In this document: positions 62,901-64,000 of the stretch, in pieces
Layout of the letters: the number at the start of each line of letters is the position of its first letter
Numbering within the stretch: position 1 is the stretch's first letter
Source of the DNA: Macquaria australasica
Lineage: Eukaryota > Chordata > Actinopteri > Centrarchiformes > Percichthyidae
NCBI GenBank assembly: GCA_005408345.1
Contig: SEMN01000313.1
Span: forward strand, 481,501-545,500
Reading direction: 5' to 3'
Length of the DNA stretch: 64,000 nucleotides
Translations under genes and position numbers: made by a program
Notes under the pieces: generated by a model
What the model was told of the DNA's origin: nothing
What the model saw: only the letters and a program-made list of their open reading frames with translations
Database searches by the model: none

Positions 62901-64000
62901 CCAAACAGTTATGTCTAGTGGATCCAGACGAGCCTTGTTGCAGTCGAGTCGGCGCGTGCTGCCAGGTGTTGTTCCACAAGACCAGAGCCATGTGTGTGTG
63001 ACGAATGGGACGGCCATTAAAAGTTGCATTTGTTTTTCTGTGTGTGCGCGCATATGCCTCTGACGTGAACGACTCTCACCCATCGCTTCACTCAGTAAAC
63101 CCTATGCAAATTGATTCTCACACAATTACGCACATTTTCACCTCTCTCAAACGCGTGCTAGTATTCACACTCTTACACACGACTGCCATTTTAACACCAG
63201 CTGAGGCATCATGGGGCATGATCTGCTTTGGTCACGTTACACACTGACAGGGGGGAAGAGATGAAGGGAGGAGGCACATAAAGGGAGTGAGAGAGCTACA
63301 ATGGATGAGAGGACTTAGAGAGGAAAGATTTACCTGAGGTAAACAGCTACAGCCGGCTCCAAGTTCCCCTTTCTGTGCATCCACACACACACAGCACTGA
63401 AATAAGCCTGTGCTGGTTTAATAATGTGTACGCTTTTATTAGAATTACAAGCAAACCCTGAAGGCTTGTGGGGCTGCTAAGAACTTTTTTATTTCTTTTA
63501 GAGTCTGCACCAGTGTTTCATTGCAGAATAAAAAAAAAACCCCACTTAGAGTGCTTCATGTGACATGAGACACACTAGCAGCTGTTACAGCATGTAGGTG
63601 AGGAGCAGCAGAAGTAAAAACATAAGAAGAGGGCCACAGAGGTCAGCAGCTGACCTTTTCCTGAGAGACCTTTGAACTTACATGGATGAAAGGAAACCTG
63701 ACAGCGCTCTGGAGCAGAAAGTGTTGGTACAAGACAGTCAGAACTTCTCTGTTGAGCTCAGTTAACACATGTGCACACATGTCTCAAAAGTAATGACTAA
63801 ATATTTGGCCAATCAACCCCTTTTCCCTCTGCTCTGTTCTGACACTTTCACACTATAACTTCTGACATCGTCCCCTTCTCTCACCTCTCGCTCATGTCCT
63901 CAGCCCTCTGCCCACTGAAAGGCTGGAAGCCGGCTCTCTGTGGGGACGCAGGGCTGCAGGGAGAGGCCTGACCGGATCGCCCAAGGGAGGCCCTGCGGCT
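44962..64000 (-). CDS. fhod3: FH1/FH2 domain-containing protein 3 (formin), C-terminal part
   Basis: Actin-nucleating/capping formin of heart and skeletal sarcomeres. Twenty exons, 5' to 3': 63885-64000 (partial), 62322-62438, 61613-62056, 60531-60590, 59757-59891, 59173-59223, 56642-56859, 54566-54901, 52482-53185, 51980-52120, 49998-50156, 49692-49874, 48716-48835, 48340-48501, 47238-47428, 46461-46665, 46271-46294, 45793-46000, 45498-45662 and 44962-45044. Phases agree throughout; 1,273 aa are in the window. A charged coiled-coil region (AAERERRRVEREERLQRIER) and Glu-rich exons come first. The FH1 proline runs lie in 52482-53185. FH2 runs from LWSKLEPVKLDTAKLEHLFE to ILSEFALEYRTTRDRVLQQK. 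The DAD tail is DDIMERIV...RERRRSRANRKS. The C-terminal half matches FHOD3 better than FHOD1. The N-terminal GTPase-binding and inhibitory domains lie off the right edge. The a or b paralog is unresolved. Confidence 0.93.
46221..46242. repeat. (CA)n microsatellite in fhod3 intron
   Basis: About 22 bases of CA just downstream, in transcript sense, of the 24-nt micro-exon. Confidence 0.9.
46271..46294 (-). other. fhod3: fhod3 muscle-type micro-exon (SDDEEESE)
   Basis: A 24-base exon with its own acceptor (ccttcccgtgtag) and donor (GAG|GTATCA). It inserts exactly eight residues, S-D-D-E-E-E-S-E, between the FH2 domain and the DAD without changing frame; both neighbours join at phase 0 with or without it. 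Mammalian FHOD3 muscle isoforms carry an eight-residue insert of the form T(D/E)5XE, phosphorylated by casein kinase 2. This is the same pattern with Ser for Thr. Confidence 0.85.
47561..48284. mobile_element. Tc1/mariner-type MITE in fhod3 intron
   Basis: 724-bp AT-rich element bounded by the inverted pair tacactgtaaaac (47559-47571) and gttttacagtgta (48274-48286). The outer TA on each side is the expected TA target duplication. No open frame for a transposase. It ends about 55 bases from the exon at 48340, so part of that exon's intron donor region adjoins transposon DNA. Confidence 0.8.
53664..54007. mobile_element. 344-bp inverted-repeat DNA element with an open frame
   Basis: Ends are taaagctggaactatgct (53664-53681) and agcataattccagcttta (53990-54007), 17 of 18 bases complementary. 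A minus-strand open frame of 95 codons fills most of it (includes MGYCRLQRLAQELTCTPP). This is probably leftover from, or fortuitous in, a larger parent element such as a PIF/Harbinger transposon. Clear target duplications were not resolved. It sits in the intron between fhod3 exons 54566-54901 and 52482-53185. Confidence 0.65.
56293..56390. repeat. Degenerate AGT trinucleotide repeat
   Basis: Runs of agtagtagt and agcag within a fhod3 intron. The rest of that intron (54902-56641) shows no exon. Confidence 0.6.
59549..59690. repeat. Partial second copy of the fold-back repeat family
   Basis: Shares ccagttagcttagc, gcataaagactgg and ctggctctgt with the element in the gstr copy A intron (32321-32826), here as one arm only. 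Confidence 0.6.

Noticed and set aside
1..64000. tRNA, rRNA, microRNA or CRISPR features
   Set aside because: None could be recognised by eye; microRNA hairpins and conserved non-coding elements would need folding and alignment that I could not run.

Overview
The window is nuclear DNA of a ray-finned (teleost) fish. The evidence is spliced genes with GT-AG introns, abundant (TG)n/(CT)n/(TA)n microsatellites, fish-type interspersed repeats, and teleost-type rho-class glutathione S-transferases. It is not bacterial or viral and contains no operons or CRISPR arrays. All exon boundaries given here were read by eye from splice sites, reading-frame phase and family similarity.

Layout, left to right. 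(1) 1-38: the first codons of a Tc1-like transposase running off the left edge. (2) 617-1290, minus strand: a broken alpha-L-fucosidase gene whose last two exons look intact but whose front is an out-of-frame fusion of first-exon and late-exon sequence. (3) 2148-6130, minus: zbtb8b, a BTB plus two-zinc-finger transcription factor, complete (525 aa). (4) 6131-17753: about 11.6 kb with no gene I can support, holding microsatellites, two copies of a dispersed repeat and a cluster of TEAD-type motifs. (5) 17754-21169, plus: heyl, a Notch-effector bHLH-Orange repressor, complete (332 aa). It is the only plus-strand gene. (6) 24199-28524, minus: a secreted protein made only of four apple (PAN) domains, like the heavy chain of plasma kallikrein/factor XI, that ends without any protease domain (371 aa). 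A decayed copy of its last exon lies about 0.85 kb downstream. (7) 29098-30870: a solo LTR with 5-bp target duplication, then a dispersed repeat carrying perfect nuclear-receptor palindromes. (8) 31721-43228, minus: three complete tandem gstr genes (225, 226 and 225 aa) and one exon relic of a fourth copy. (9) 44962-64000, minus: the 3' two-thirds of fhod3, a sarcomeric formin, with FH1, FH2 and DAD regions and a 24-nt acidic micro-exon matching the known muscle-specific FHOD3 insert. Its 5' part lies off the right edge.

The genes are unrelated in function and do not form a pathway. The gstr cluster (detoxification by glutathione conjugation) and the apple-domain protein (secreted) are the lineage-variable part; zbtb8b, heyl and fhod3 are conserved vertebrate genes. 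Introns and spacers hold several non-autonomous DNA transposons whose terminal inverted repeats, and in two cases target duplications, are readable. The most unusual items are the protease-less apple-domain gene with complementary cysteine losses in apple 2 and apple 4, the repeat-borne hormone-receptor motif cluster, exon 1 gene conversion in the gstr array, and the fhod3 micro-exon.
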